Shown in pieces: positions 19,310 through 27,355 of a DNA stretch of 64,000 bases (position 1 is its first letter; every line of letters begins with the position of its first letter). The notes beneath the pieces were generated by a model. That model was not told where the DNA came from, made no database searches, and saw only the letters and a list, made by a program, of their open reading frames with translations. The DNA comes from Natronomonas pharaonis DSM 2160 (lineage in GTDB: Archaea; Halobacteriota; Halobacteria; Halobacteriales; Haloarculaceae): positions 806,001 to 870,000 of the forward strand of contig NC_007426.1 in the NCBI RefSeq assembly GCF_000026045.1, written 5' to 3'. The position numbers were made by a program, and so were the translations under genes.

Positions 19310-20431
19310 ATCGGTGAGGCCGCGAAAAAGAATGTTCCACGCTGCGTTTGCGTCTCTGTCCGCCTCGAAGCCACAGGCAGGACAAGAGTGTTCACGGACC
19401 CACAGCGGTTTCTCGGTTTCGACGCCACACTGAGCACACTCTTTGGTGGTTCCTTCGGGTTCAACTTCCACGAAGTGCGTGCCTTCGCGCTCACACTTCG
19501 CTTCAAGCATATCGGTGAAGGTGTTCCACGCTGCCGACGCCGTGTTACGGCTGTTACGCGGCGACTCCAGCATGTCTTTCACGTCGAGGTCTTCGACGGC
19601 CACCAGTTCATACTCCCGAGCGTAGTAGTTCGAGAGTTTGTGCAGGAAATCACGCTGCTTGCGCTTGATTTGCAGGTGACACTCAGCCACTCTCCGTCGC
19701 TGGTTCTCCCAGTTGTTCGACCCATGCTCTTTACGCGAGAGCTTCCGCTGCTCTCGTTCAAGCCTGTCGCGTTCTTCCGAGAGGTCGAGTGATTCGACCG
19801 CTGTGCCGTCTGTATCGTGAGCATACTTCAGAATGCCCACGTCAATCCCGACCATCTCATCAATGTTAATATCCTCTAGCGGCGGCTTGGCTGGCGGTTC
19901 TGCGTCCATCTCCATGCCGAAAATGGCGAACCACTCGCCAGCCTTCTCTTTTTTGAGCGTGACTTGCTTGACAGTGGCGTCGTCAGGCAGTGGTCGGTGA
20001 AGTTCGATGGGGATATCTGCGAGTTTCGACAGCGACAACACGGTCTGACCACCCTTCTTGTCGAGTTCGAAGCCAGACTGGTTGTAGGTGAAACTGCGAA
20101 ACTCGCGTGGGGACTTCCATCGAAGCTCTCCAACCTTGTAGCCCTGCTCTTTGAGTTGTCCGAGTGCTTTGATATTCTTGGCAATCCGCATGACGGTAGG
20201 CTGAAGCACTTTTGAGTAAATGTCGGTGAGTGCGTCCCACCAGTCTTTGAGGTCGGGAAGCTCGTCACGAATCGTGCGGACACGCTGTTTGACGGTGCCT
20301 TCGGATTCAGGAATCTGGCTGAAGCGGTACAGTGCGTGGTTGTAGAGTTGCCTACAGGTATCGCGGTGGTAGTCCAGCGTCTCACACTGACTTTCTGTCG
20401 GCTTGAGACGATACCTGTAGTTGTAGTTCAT
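19172..20431 (-). CDS. tnpB: TnpB RNA-guided nuclease (element A)
   Basis: 419 residues with all RuvC acids: GIDVGILKYA, VAVEDLDV and DRDANAAWN. The zinc-finger pair CAQC...CPAC is present, and an N-terminal helix-turn-helix-like region (YNYRYRLKPTESQCETLDYH) fits the family. It is only distantly similar to the TnpB at 12360, so the two elements came separately. The C-terminal 19 residues are encoded by the right-end hairpin, and the TAG stop is 1 nt from the GNAT stop. The start follows the RHH-like gene by 3 nt, giving a two-gene operon. Confidence 0.93.
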   Translation of the reverse strand: MNYNYRYRLKPTESQCETLDYHRDTCRQLYNHALYRFSQIPESEGTVKQRVRTIRDELPDLKDWWDALTDIYSKVLQPTVMRIAKNIKALGQLKEQGYKVGELRWKSPREFRSFTYNQSGFELDKKGGQTVLSLSKLADIPIELHRPLPDDATVKQVTLKKEKAGEWFAIFGMEMDAEPPAKPPLEDINIDEMVGIDVGILKYAHDTDGTAVESLDLSEERDRLEREQRKLSRKEHGSNNWENQRRRVAECHLQIKRKQRDFLHKLSNYYAREYELVAVEDLDVKDMLESPRNSRNTASAAWNTFTDMLEAKCEREGTHFVEVEPEGTTKECAQCGVETEKPLWVREHSCPACGFEADRDANAAWNILFRGLTDLGVGHSEGTPVETALPTDTHSVSAKRVVEAGSPTLSERVSASRVG

Positions 20432-20434
20432 AGG

Positions 20435-20566
20435 TTATGAGTCGCGTTGTTCGATAAGTTCATCCAGTTGTTCTTGGACGAACGAGGAGAGATTCAAATG
20501 GTTCTCCTGAATCCATTCTTCTTGGTCTTCTCGGATGGTGATTGTCTTCCGTTTCACCGTATGCAT
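20435..20566 (-). CDS. Small ribbon-helix-helix-like protein encoded in element A
   Basis: 43 residues from ATG 20566 to TAA 20435-20437. It begins MHTVKRKTITIREDQEEW, a beta strand 'KRKTITIREDQ' followed by two helices (EEWIQENHLNLSSFVQEQLD), which is the plan of a short RHH/CopG-like DNA-binding protein. The gap to the tnpB ATG is only 3 nt and there is one shared TATA-like box upstream, so they should be one transcript. A likely job is to repress or tune tnpB. It is too short for routine gene calls. Confidence 0.72.
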   Translation of the reverse strand: MHTVKRKTITIREDQEEWIQENHLNLSSFVQEQLDELIEQRDS

Positions 20567-20582
20567 ACTATACGTTTAGTGA

Positions 20583-20592
20583 TTAATATATG
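20583..20592 (-). promoter_or_regulatory. TATA box of the RHH-tnpB operon
   Basis: On the minus strand the sequence reads CATATATTAA, about 21-25 nt before ATG 20566, compatible with a leaderless transcript for the RHH-like gene and tnpB. Confidence 0.5.
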
Positions 20593-20677
20593 CTTGGGTT
20601 ACGTGGGCCTGTGGGCCTGCAACAATCACAGTGTATGAAAAACGATGACGGCGGTGTATCCCCTTCCTACTGCGTCC

Positions 20678-20754
20678 TCAGAACGCGAAGCGCTCTGATG
20701 TGCGAACGAGACGCGGAGCGTCTCGTTAACGCTACTCGGCCTTCGGCCTGCGTT
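20678..20754. repeat. Triloop hairpin cluster in the left end of element A
   Basis: Three consecutive inverted repeats: 20678-20698 (TCAGA...TCTGA, triloop GAA, one A-C mismatch), 20705-20727 (10-bp stem AACGAGACGC/GCGTCTCGTT, triloop GGA) and 20728-20754 (outer AACGC/GCGTT, inner GGCC/GGCC, triloop TTC). Equivalent positions in element B hold hairpins with the same outer stem bases but different inner pairs. Confidence 0.75.
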
Positions 20755-20790
20755 GCTCCTTGAGGAAGGGGGCTTACCGCCTGCATTCAG

Positions 20791-21225
20791 CTAAACGGAC
20801 AGCACCGGCTGGGAAGCGTAGGCGATGACGTACTCGGCGGCCTTTTCGATGACCGCCTCCTCGTCGCCGGTGACCGGCTGTCGCGGCACAACGACGAAAT
20901 CGACAGCCAACATCTCCGCCACATCGAGAATCACGCTCCCCGGGTGCTGTGAGAGCCGACAGGTCGAGAAGCCACAGGCTGAGGAGTGGTCGACCGGCAC
21001 TGTTCCGGCGATGGCACGGACGCTCGCCATGATTTGCTCGCCGCGGGTCGCGATGTCGGTGGCGTCGACTGCGCCGGCCTCCATCTCCGCCGCGGCGTTT
21101 TCGCCGACGAGATATAAAGCGTGAACCCCCGCTCCGTATCGGTCGGCTATCTCGACGGCGTACTCGACGGCATCCATGGCCGTCTCGCTGCCGTCGACCG
21201 GCACCAGAACCGTATCGACATCCAT
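20791..21225 (-). CDS. Universal stress protein (UspA) family
   Basis: 144 residues from ATG 21225 (MDVDTVLVPVDGSETAMDAV), a standard UspA start with the nucleotide-binding VPVDGS. The usual C-terminal glycine loop is weak (VDFVVVPRQPVTGDEEAV lacks the full GxxG), so ATP binding is doubtful. The TAG stop (CTA on the plus strand, 20791-20793) touches the left end of element A. Reading across the empty site it would overlap the GNAT stop by CTAA. About 190 bp of AT-containing spacer separates it from the PAS transducer gene. Confidence 0.85.
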   Translation of the reverse strand: MDVDTVLVPVDGSETAMDAVEYAVEIADRYGAGVHALYLVGENAAAEMEAGAVDATDIATRGEQIMASVRAIAGTVPVDHSSACGFSTCRLSQHPGSVILDVAEMLAVDFVVVPRQPVTGDEEAVIEKAAEYVIAYASQPVLSV

Positions 21226-21416
21226 GCAGGAACACTCACGAGCGGGCGACAAAAAGCTGTCTTCGACCCCGGCCGAAGGTCCCAACGATTTAAAAATTTC
21301 CTCGCTTCGGCTGCCCGATACGCTACCGGAGTATTTTGGCCGTCTCTGAGTAGTGTTCGGTAGGCCAATCCTGTGGGACGCTCGACGCTCTCCCGTCAGG
21401 TGGCACGAAACTAACC

Positions 21417-23021
21417 ATGACTGGCTTACGTGACCTCTTCTTCTCGACTCTCGGAACCACTGGTGGAACGGAGACGACGGACGACGGCACCGATACACCG
21501 ACCGACGATATCGACGTCCCTATCGACGAACAGAACGGCGACGAGACGACCCTCGGCGGTCGGCAGTCCGCCGACGAAGACCTCGATATCGCGGCGACAG
21601 CGCTTTTGGACACGCTGCCGCAGCCGGCGTTCATCGTCGACACGAACCATCGGGTTGCGGGCTGGAACCGCGAGATGGAGGTGCTAACCGGCATCGAGCG
21701 TGAGGCGGTGCTCGGTACCGACGACACCAGCGAGCTGTTTCGCGACGACCGGACCGAAACGCTCGCTGACGCGGTCATCAACGACCCGGACAACGCCGAC
21801 GAGACGTTCGGCGCCGAGCGGAGCGGCCGCGACCAGCGGGCCTACGAGGTCGAACAGGAACTGGAAAACGCCGACGGCGAGACTCTGCACGTCCACTCCG
21901 TGGCGACTCCTATCTTCCAATCGGGGTCGCTACAGGGGGTCGTTCAGCTCCTGCAGGACAACACCGAGGTCATCCGTCGCCGCGAAGCGATGGCCGACTT
22001 GGTGGCTCGCTCGAAAGGAACCGCTGAGTCGCTCGAAGACGGCGACCTCTCGGCGAGAGTTGAGTACACAGACGACCACGAGATTCTCGACGACGAGGTG
22101 CTTGAACTAGCCGGCGCAGTCAATGCCATCGCCGAGACAACACAGACGATGGTCAGCGGGCTTGTCGACGAAATCGAGTCGCTCTCGGTGGCGGCCAACC
22201 GCATCGCCGACAGCGCCGTCGAAGCGAACGAGGAAATCATCGAACAAAACGACTCGCTACGCTCGATAAACGACGAGATGCAGAACCTCAGTGCGACGAT
22301 GGAGGAGGTCGCCGCCAGTTCCGACCAGGTCGCGACCGCCGCCAACCGTGCCGAGGAGGCAGCCGTCGAGGGTGCCGACGCCGGCGAGAGCGCACGCGCA
22401 GAGATGGACGCTGTCGTCGACACCATCGACGACCTCGTCGAGACCGTCGAGCGGCTCGAATCGCGGATGGACGCCGTCGACGAGGTCATCGAGGTCATCG
22501 CCGACATCGCCGACGAGACGAACATTCTCGCGCTGAATGCCTCTATCGAGGCCGCACGCGCAGACGAGGGCGGCGACGGCTTCGAGGTCGTCGCCGAGGA
22601 GGTCAAGGCGCTTGCCGAGGAGACAAAGGACAACGCCGAGGAGATATCGGACCGCATCGTCGAGATTCAAGAACAGACCAGCGAAACGGTTGACCGAACC
22701 GAGGAGACAAACGAGCGCGTCAGAGGTGCAAGCGAGGAAATCGAGGCGATGCTCGACTCGCTCGATGACATCGTCTCCGCCGCACAGGAGGCCGCTGACG
22801 GTATCACAGAAGTCGCCGAAGTCAACGACGACCAGGCCGCATCCGTCGAAGAAATCACCTCGACAACAGAGGAGCTCAACAACCGAGCCGACGAAATCGA
22901 GACACAGATCGAATCGATTACCAGCCTCACAGAAGAGCAGCGCGACGACATCGACGATATGGTTGCCCACCTCAACGAACTGGCAGCCGGACAGGCAGCC
23001 GACGCCGTCGACGAGGCCTAG
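21417..23021 (+). CDS. Soluble PAS-domain chemotaxis transducer
   Basis: 534 residues with no membrane segment. After an acidic N-terminus comes a PAS domain (about 60-185: LLDTLPQPAFIVDTNHRVAG ... GVVQLLQDNTEVIRRREAMA), a HAMP-like linker, and a long methyl-accepting coiled coil with the conserved hairpin tip ETNILALNASIEAARADEGG. It should signal to CheA/CheW from the cytoplasm; the stimulus (redox, small ligand or light via another protein) is not evident. Its stop overlaps the convergent lutAB fusion by CTAG (23018-23021). A TATA-like palindrome GATTTAAAAATTTC near 21289 is over 100 nt upstream. Confidence 0.9.
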   Translation: MTGLRDLFFSTLGTTGGTETTDDGTDTPTDDIDVPIDEQNGDETTLGGRQSADEDLDIAATALLDTLPQPAFIVDTNHRVAGWNREMEVLTGIEREAVLGTDDTSELFRDDRTETLADAVINDPDNADETFGAERSGRDQRAYEVEQELENADGETLHVHSVATPIFQSGSLQGVVQLLQDNTEVIRRREAMADLVARSKGTAESLEDGDLSARVEYTDDHEILDDEVLELAGAVNAIAETTQTMVSGLVDEIESLSVAANRIADSAVEANEEIIEQNDSLRSINDEMQNLSATMEEVAASSDQVATAANRAEEAAVEGADAGESARAEMDAVVDTIDDLVETVERLESRMDAVDEVIEVIADIADETNILALNASIEAARADEGGDGFEVVAEEVKALAEETKDNAEEISDRIVEIQEQTSETVDRTEETNERVRGASEEIEAMLDSLDDIVSAAQEAADGITEVAEVNDDQAASVEEITSTTEELNNRADEIETQIESITSLTEEQRDDIDDMVAHLNELAAGQAADAVDEA

Positions 23022-25195
23022 CTGTCGGTCGACAGCAACGTCACAGGGTGTGGCGGCCGTTCGCCTTCCAGTGCTGAGAGCTGCTCACAGCAGGAAGTCC
23101 CGCTGGCGACGAGGTGGTCGCCCTCGGGGCGGCTCTCTCGGAGCCGCTCGCCGACATCCATGCTGAGCTCGTAGTACTCCTGTTTGTAGCCGAAGCTGCC
23201 GGCCATCCCGCAGCACTCGACATCAGTCGTTGAGACGTCGTATCCGACCGCCTCCAGCAACGCTTCGGTCTGTGCCGCCAGCCCGAGCGTCCGCTGTTGG
23301 CAGTGGCTATGGTAGACAACCGAGCCGTCGGTCGCGGCTTCGAGCGCCCCGAGTTCGGCTCCGCCGTCCGTGAGTTCATAGAGATATTCGAACAGCTCGT
23401 AACTGCTGCCGGCGAGCCGCTCGGCCGCACGGTCCGGGAGCAACCGCCCATACTCGTTGTGGAACATTGCGATATCGCTCGGCTCGATGACGACGATGTC
23501 GCGTCCCGCATCGATGTGTTCTGCCAGCGCCGCGTAGACATCGCTGGCGGCGCTGTCGGCCGTCGAAACCATCCCCTGTGACAGCGGCGCGCGGCCGCTC
23601 TCCGGGACGGATGGAACGGAGACGGCCACGCCGAGTGCTTCGAGCAGACGGACTGCCTGTTGTCCGCGCTCCGGCTCGAAGTAGTTTGTGTACATGTCGG
23701 GATAGACGACCGCTTTGCGGTCGGCGTCATCGTCGGTCGGCCGGTCTGCCGCCCACTCGACGAGCGTCTCGTCGGCCAGCGTCGGGAGGTCCCGCCGCTG
23801 GTCGATGCCGGCGACCCGTTCGAGGAGCCGCCGAACCGGCTGTGTATCCGCCAGCGTGTTCGCCAGCCCCGGCGCGAGCGACCCAACCGCAGCCAAGCGC
23901 TCGACGTTGCCGAACAGCCGCTTTTGGATGTCAAGCCCGGCCGGCTCCGAATCGGGCGTCAGCCCGGCCACCAGCGGGTCGAACGTCTCCGGTTCGGCCC
24001 CTCGGTTTAGCCGGTCGCGGACGACCGTGTTTATCCACGGGATGTCGATTTTCACCGGGCATTTCTCGACACACCGCGAACAGCCGGTACAGAGGTCGTT
24101 CATCTCCGCCGCCGAATCGAGGCCGTAGACCCCTGCTTCCCAGCCGGTACCGATGCCACCGGTGTAGGTCTCACCCCCGAAGGCGTGGCCGCCGACCGAC
24201 TGGAAGTTCGCACAGCTGTTCGAGCAGGCCCCACATCGGATGCAGTAGAGCGTCTCCCGGAGCTGTTCGTCGTTCCGCATCTCCAGCCGACCGTTGTCGA
24301 GCAAGACCAGATGGAACGTCCGGTCGTCGGCGGGAACGTACTCGTCAGTCTCGAAGTCGACTGCTGGCGTCTCAACCGGCGGCGTCACAAGCGAGAGATA
24401 CGAGGTGATGTCTTGGCCAGTTCCCGTTCTGGCGATGAGCTCGACGAACGGTTGGAGGTCTGATACCGACGGCACCAGCTTCTCGACGCCGGCGACGGCC
24501 ACGTGCGTCGGCGGCGTGACGGCCGTTTTCCGGGCGTTGCCCTCGTTCGTAACCAAACAAAGTGTCCCCGTCTCCGAGACGACGAAGTTCGCGCCCGTGA
24601 TGCCGGCATCGGCGGCGCGAATGTGCTCGCCGACGACATCCCGCGCGAACGCCGTCAGCTCGTGGGGGTCACCCGCAAGCGGCTCTGCGGGGTCAAGCCG
24701 GTCGTTGAACAGCGCCGCGATGTCGTCGGCCGACCGGTGCATTGCGGGGCCGATGAGATGGGACGGTGACTCGTCGGCCACTTGGATGACGAACTCCCCG
24801 AGGTCGGTTTCAGTCACTTCGAAGCCGCCGGCCGCAAGTCGCTCGTTGAGCGATAGCTCCTCAGTCGTCATCGATTTGCTCTTGACGATACGGTCGGCGT
24901 CACGCATTTCGAGAACGGTCTCGATGTAGTCGTTGGCGTCTGCGGCGTCGTCGGCGACGTAGACCTCGCCGCCGTTTGCCTCGACGGCCGCCCTCACCTC
25001 CTCGATGCGCTCCGGCAGTGTCTCGATGGCCTCTGCTTTGATTTGTCGGGCCTGCTCGCGGAGCTGTTCGTAGTCGTCAAATTGGTCGATGGCGTAGCCG
25101 GATAGCTGATTGACCGTCCGGGTGTTCTCGCCGATAGCGTCGCCGTCTTCGGCCATCACTTGGCGAATGCGCTCGGCGCGGTCACGCCGGCTCAT
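23018..25195 (-). CDS. LutB-LutA fusion iron-sulfur protein (LUD, 4Fe-4S, CCG)
   Basis: 725 residues. Order: LUD domain (about 70-300), two 4Fe-4S motifs (CIRCGACSNSC then CTGCSRCVEKCP, about 310-390), then a second half like LutA/LldE with Cys-rich CCG signatures (HSHCQQRTL, VECCGMAGSFG, SGTSCCEQL). Only the second CCG repeat keeps its cysteines; the first (VVYPDMYTNYFEPE) lacks them, so one FeS ligand set is lost. Together with LutC it would oxidise L-lactate or a related 2-hydroxy acid to the oxo acid. The ATG overlaps the lutC stop (ATGA). Confidence 0.85.
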   Translation of the reverse strand: MSRRDRAERIRQVMAEDGDAIGENTRTVNQLSGYAIDQFDDYEQLREQARQIKAEAIETLPERIEEVRAAVEANGGEVYVADDAADANDYIETVLEMRDADRIVKSKSMTTEELSLNERLAAGGFEVTETDLGEFVIQVADESPSHLIGPAMHRSADDIAALFNDRLDPAEPLAGDPHELTAFARDVVGEHIRAADAGITGANFVVSETGTLCLVTNEGNARKTAVTPPTHVAVAGVEKLVPSVSDLQPFVELIARTGTGQDITSYLSLVTPPVETPAVDFETDEYVPADDRTFHLVLLDNGRLEMRNDEQLRETLYCIRCGACSNSCANFQSVGGHAFGGETYTGGIGTGWEAGVYGLDSAAEMNDLCTGCSRCVEKCPVKIDIPWINTVVRDRLNRGAEPETFDPLVAGLTPDSEPAGLDIQKRLFGNVERLAAVGSLAPGLANTLADTQPVRRLLERVAGIDQRRDLPTLADETLVEWAADRPTDDDADRKAVVYPDMYTNYFEPERGQQAVRLLEALGVAVSVPSVPESGRAPLSQGMVSTADSAASDVYAALAEHIDAGRDIVVIEPSDIAMFHNEYGRLLPDRAAERLAGSSYELFEYLYELTDGGAELGALEAATDGSVVYHSHCQQRTLGLAAQTEALLEAVGYDVSTTDVECCGMAGSFGYKQEYYELSMDVGERLRESRPEGDHLVASGTSCCEQLSALEGERPPHPVTLLSTDS

Positions 25196-25701
25196 CGCTC
25201 GACCACCACGACGTGGACCTCGGTTGGTCCGTGGACACCCTCGACGAGCGTTCCCATATCGGCCGTCGCGCTCGGCCCCGTTGCCAGCACGCAGCTGTCC
25301 GGCCCGTCGCCGCCTATCGTCTGCTCGAACCGCTCGAACGCCGCCGCCATGTCCGGCACGATGTCCGACTCGTCGACTACGACGACGTGCCTCGGCGGGT
25401 AGAGACTCACCAGCTCGTCGCCGGCCGCCCGTCCATCGATAGTGACGGTCCCGTAGTCGGCGATGCCGAGGCCAGCCGGTGTCACGCCGGTCTCGGCGGC
25501 CGTCAGCGCCGCTGGGCTCGGGTCCATCTCGATAGCCACCTCACCGAAGGAAACACCCTCGAACGAGAGTGGTGTCCCGACTGCCGGCGTCTCAACTACC
25601 TCCGAAAGCGTCTCCTCGAACGTTTCGGTGTCCGTCCGGTGGCAACCGTCGGCTGTTCGGCCGACCGCCCGCTCGAACGTTTCTATGGTGCTCGCTGGCA
25701 T
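25192..25701 (-). CDS. lutC: LutC-type LUD-domain protein
   Basis: 169 residues from ATG 25701, a compact LUD domain ending with the typical GPSATADMGTLVEGVHGPTE segment, in which the loop binds substrate in LutC relatives. It is translationally coupled to the lutAB fusion (4-nt overlap), so the two form a lactate-utilisation operon. Upstream, between this gene and 25823, lies a perfect 22-bp palindrome (25769-25790) that could be an operator for it. Confidence 0.85.
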   Translation of the reverse strand: MPASTIETFERAVGRTADGCHRTDTETFEETLSEVVETPAVGTPLSFEGVSFGEVAIEMDPSPAALTAAETGVTPAGLGIADYGTVTIDGRAAGDELVSLYPPRHVVVVDESDIVPDMAAAFERFEQTIGGDGPDSCVLATGPSATADMGTLVEGVHGPTEVHVVVVER

Positions 25702-25768
25702 ACAACGTACGTCGGACGCCCGCACCTTTGTGCTTGCGCCCACCGTCGCCGCTGTTGCCCGTGTTTGT

Positions 25769-25790
25769 ACCCCCACAGTACTGTGGGGGT
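25769..25790. promoter_or_regulatory. Perfect 22-bp palindrome between lutC and the next gene
   Basis: The half site ACCCCCACAGT is followed directly by its exact reverse complement. It is 68 bp upstream of the lutC start and 33 bp upstream of the gene at 25823, so it could bind a dimeric regulator acting on either or both. No loop separates the arms, which argues against a terminator. Confidence 0.5.
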
Positions 25791-25822
25791 GAAGATACCG
25801 CTGTCCCGCCCTTCGGTTTTAT

Positions 25823-26200
25823 ATGGTCAATGGCTCCGATGGCCAGGACGTATTGCCCGACCTCGAAGCAGTCCGCCCGCGGGCCTATGCCGACGACGAC
25901 CCCGCCGCTGTGCTTCGGTTTTCGAACGGCGCACGGCTCCGCTACCGGGCTGGAGAGACGGCTATCTTCGAGGAGTGGGTTCCCCCCGCATCCGGGTCAC
26001 CAGCCCGGTCCCACGAGGTGTCGACGCCGACCCCACACGAGGGAACCGCCGAGCCGACGACTGATGGTCGGCCCTCTTCGCGGGCGCTCTCCGATAAGGC
26101 AATCGCCGCGGTCGGCTCGTATCTCTCCTTCGACAGCCGGACTGACGCGGCGTTCACATGGGGCGAAGCAAACGTCGACGTGTTGTTCGGCGACACGTAG
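25823..26200 (+). CDS. Hypothetical protein, 125 aa
   Basis: Begins MVNGSDGQDVLPDLEAVRPR. It contains a short beta-rich segment (DPAAVLRFSNGARLRYRAGE), a disordered Pro/Ser middle, and ends with an acidic ANVDVLFGDT. I do not recognise a family. An unusual TTTTATAT directly overlaps the ATG (25818-25825), so either the start is further downstream or the box belongs to another promoter; the distance to the palindrome at 25769-25790 makes regulation by it possible. Confidence 0.5.
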   Translation: MVNGSDGQDVLPDLEAVRPRAYADDDPAAVLRFSNGARLRYRAGETAIFEEWVPPASGSPARSHEVSTPTPHEGTAEPTTDGRPSSRALSDKAIAAVGSYLSFDSRTDAAFTWGEANVDVLFGDT

Positions 26201-26247
26201 CCGGTGGGACCGACGGGTATTTGCCCCGCAGGGCGCATCTCCCGACT

Positions 26248-26688
26248 ATGAGCCTTCGGACCGCCGTCGCCGCCCCGTTCCGCGAGGAGGGGGCCCGGAA
26301 GATGGGCGAAAGCGCCTTCGTTGTCGCCCTGTCGCTGGACCGCGATTGGTTTTCGCCGGACCAAGCGAAGCGACTCGTCGACGTGGCCGCCAGCGAGGGG
26401 CTGCTCGAACGCGCCGACGGCGACCTCGTCGCGTCGTTTGACCCCGCGTCGACGACTGTTCCTGAGGATTTCGCGCCCGACGAATCGCTGTTGCAGGAGC
26501 GGTCGACCTTCGAGCGGGTGCTCGATGAACTCGTCGAGAGCGGTACCGAAAAACAGGACGCTGTCGCCGGCATCAACCAACTCCAATCGGAACTGGGCGT
26601 CACAATCGAGGCAGCGGCAGTGCTGTACGCACACGAGCACGGGCTAGATGTCGATGACTACGCCGCGACCGCGCGGGCGGAGCTATAA
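26248..26688 (+). CDS. DUF2240-family protein
   Basis: 146 residues from ATG 26248 (MSLRTAVAAPFREEGARKMG). The central block FSPDQAKRLVDVAASEGLLE and the C-terminal GINQLQSELGVTIEAAAVLY match the archaeal DUF2240 family as I recall it, with an N-terminal winged-helix-like part. Its last base overlaps the next ATG by 1 nt (TAATG), so translation coupling is likely. Function not known. Confidence 0.8.
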   Translation: MSLRTAVAAPFREEGARKMGESAFVVALSLDRDWFSPDQAKRLVDVAASEGLLERADGDLVASFDPASTTVPEDFAPDESLLQERSTFERVLDELVESGTEKQDAVAGINQLQSELGVTIEAAAVLYAHEHGLDVDDYAATARAEL

Positions 26689-27068
26689 TGGTCCACAACG
26701 AAATCGGCCGCGGCGAGCGGATTGCGGAGCTACTTTCCTCGGAGGTCCACGGCCACGACCGCGGCGCACTCGGTGCGCTCTCGGTCACCGATGCCGCCGA
26801 GGAGGTCGAGCCGACGGCGGACGGCGCACTCGCCTTCCGTATCGCCGCCGCCGACGAGGTATTGGCGGACGTGTACGTCCAGCCGGACCGCGCCCGCGTT
26901 GAATTCGTTGCCGCAACTGAGGCAGCCGCTGCGACAGCCGACAAAGAAGCCCTCCGAGTCCGTCCCAAAGCGGTCGAGCCACCCCGAACGCTCGTTTTTG
27001 TAGAGAACGGGGCTGAGGTGAAGGGGGCGCTCCGGGTCGTCAGGCGGGCGGCTGCCGACGTCTTGTAG
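26688..27068 (+). CDS. Conserved protein coupled to the DUF2240 gene
   Basis: 126 residues, MVHNEIGRGERIAELLSSEV. An N-terminal helix is followed by a beta-rich domain (ADGALAFRIAAADEVLADVY, VQPDRARVEF, PRTLVFVENGAEVKGALRV). No motif identifies an enzyme. The 1-nt overlap with the DUF2240 gene suggests joint expression and perhaps a complex. The high Ala and Arg content towards the C-terminus suggests nucleic-acid contact, which is speculative. Confidence 0.65.
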   Translation: MVHNEIGRGERIAELLSSEVHGHDRGALGALSVTDAAEEVEPTADGALAFRIAAADEVLADVYVQPDRARVEFVAATEAAAATADKEALRVRPKAVEPPRTLVFVENGAEVKGALRVVRRAAADVL

Positions 27069-27078
27069 GCCTGCCCGG

Positions 27079-27264
27079 CTACTCGCCCTTGAGGATGTCT
27101 GCTCCGGGGGCGTTCTCCTTGACGCTCTCGATGCCCTGCTCGCATTTCTGCCGGCTGGCGTAGCCCTCGCCGCTGTCTGCGATGATGTTGCCGTTGTCGT
27201 GAACCAGTCGCCAGCGCCACTGTCCCGCGTTGTCTTCGTACACCTCGAACGTTGCTTTCGACAT
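27079..27264 (-). CDS. DUF1508 (YegP-like) protein
   Basis: 61 residues from ATG 27264: MSKATFEVYEDNAGQWRWRL, then HDNGNIIADSGEGYASRQK. The 'WRWRL..NGNIIADSGEGY' pattern is a single DUF1508 repeat, a small beta-rich dimer known in haloarchaea (HVO_2922-like). Its function is unresolved. It is convergent with the preceding gene and divergent from pyrF, 91 bp away. Confidence 0.85.
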   Translation of the reverse strand: MSKATFEVYEDNAGQWRWRLVHDNGNIIADSGEGYASRQKCEQGIESVKENAPGADILKGE

Positions 27265-27355
27265 AGCATGCCATTCAAACGCACACCACTTTGCTCTATC
27301 GGCGGCTCGGCCCGAAACGGGGGCGTTTTTGTCCGGCGGCCGACAGACGAAAGTC

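Larger units (their letters stand above)
19167..20790 (-). mobile_element. TnpB element with RHH-like gene (element A)
   Basis: 1624 bp delimited by comparison with the deleted copy at 53282-53880. Shared right end (map left) begins GTGAACTACCCC; shared left end (map right) finishes CCTGCATTCAG followed by flanking CTAA. Contents on the minus strand: left-end hairpin cluster, small RHH-like gene, tnpB, and right end with a 9-bp stem CCCCACCCT/AGGGTGGGG at 19175-19214. No tnpA is present. The element lies exactly between the convergent GNAT and uspA genes. Confidence 0.85.
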
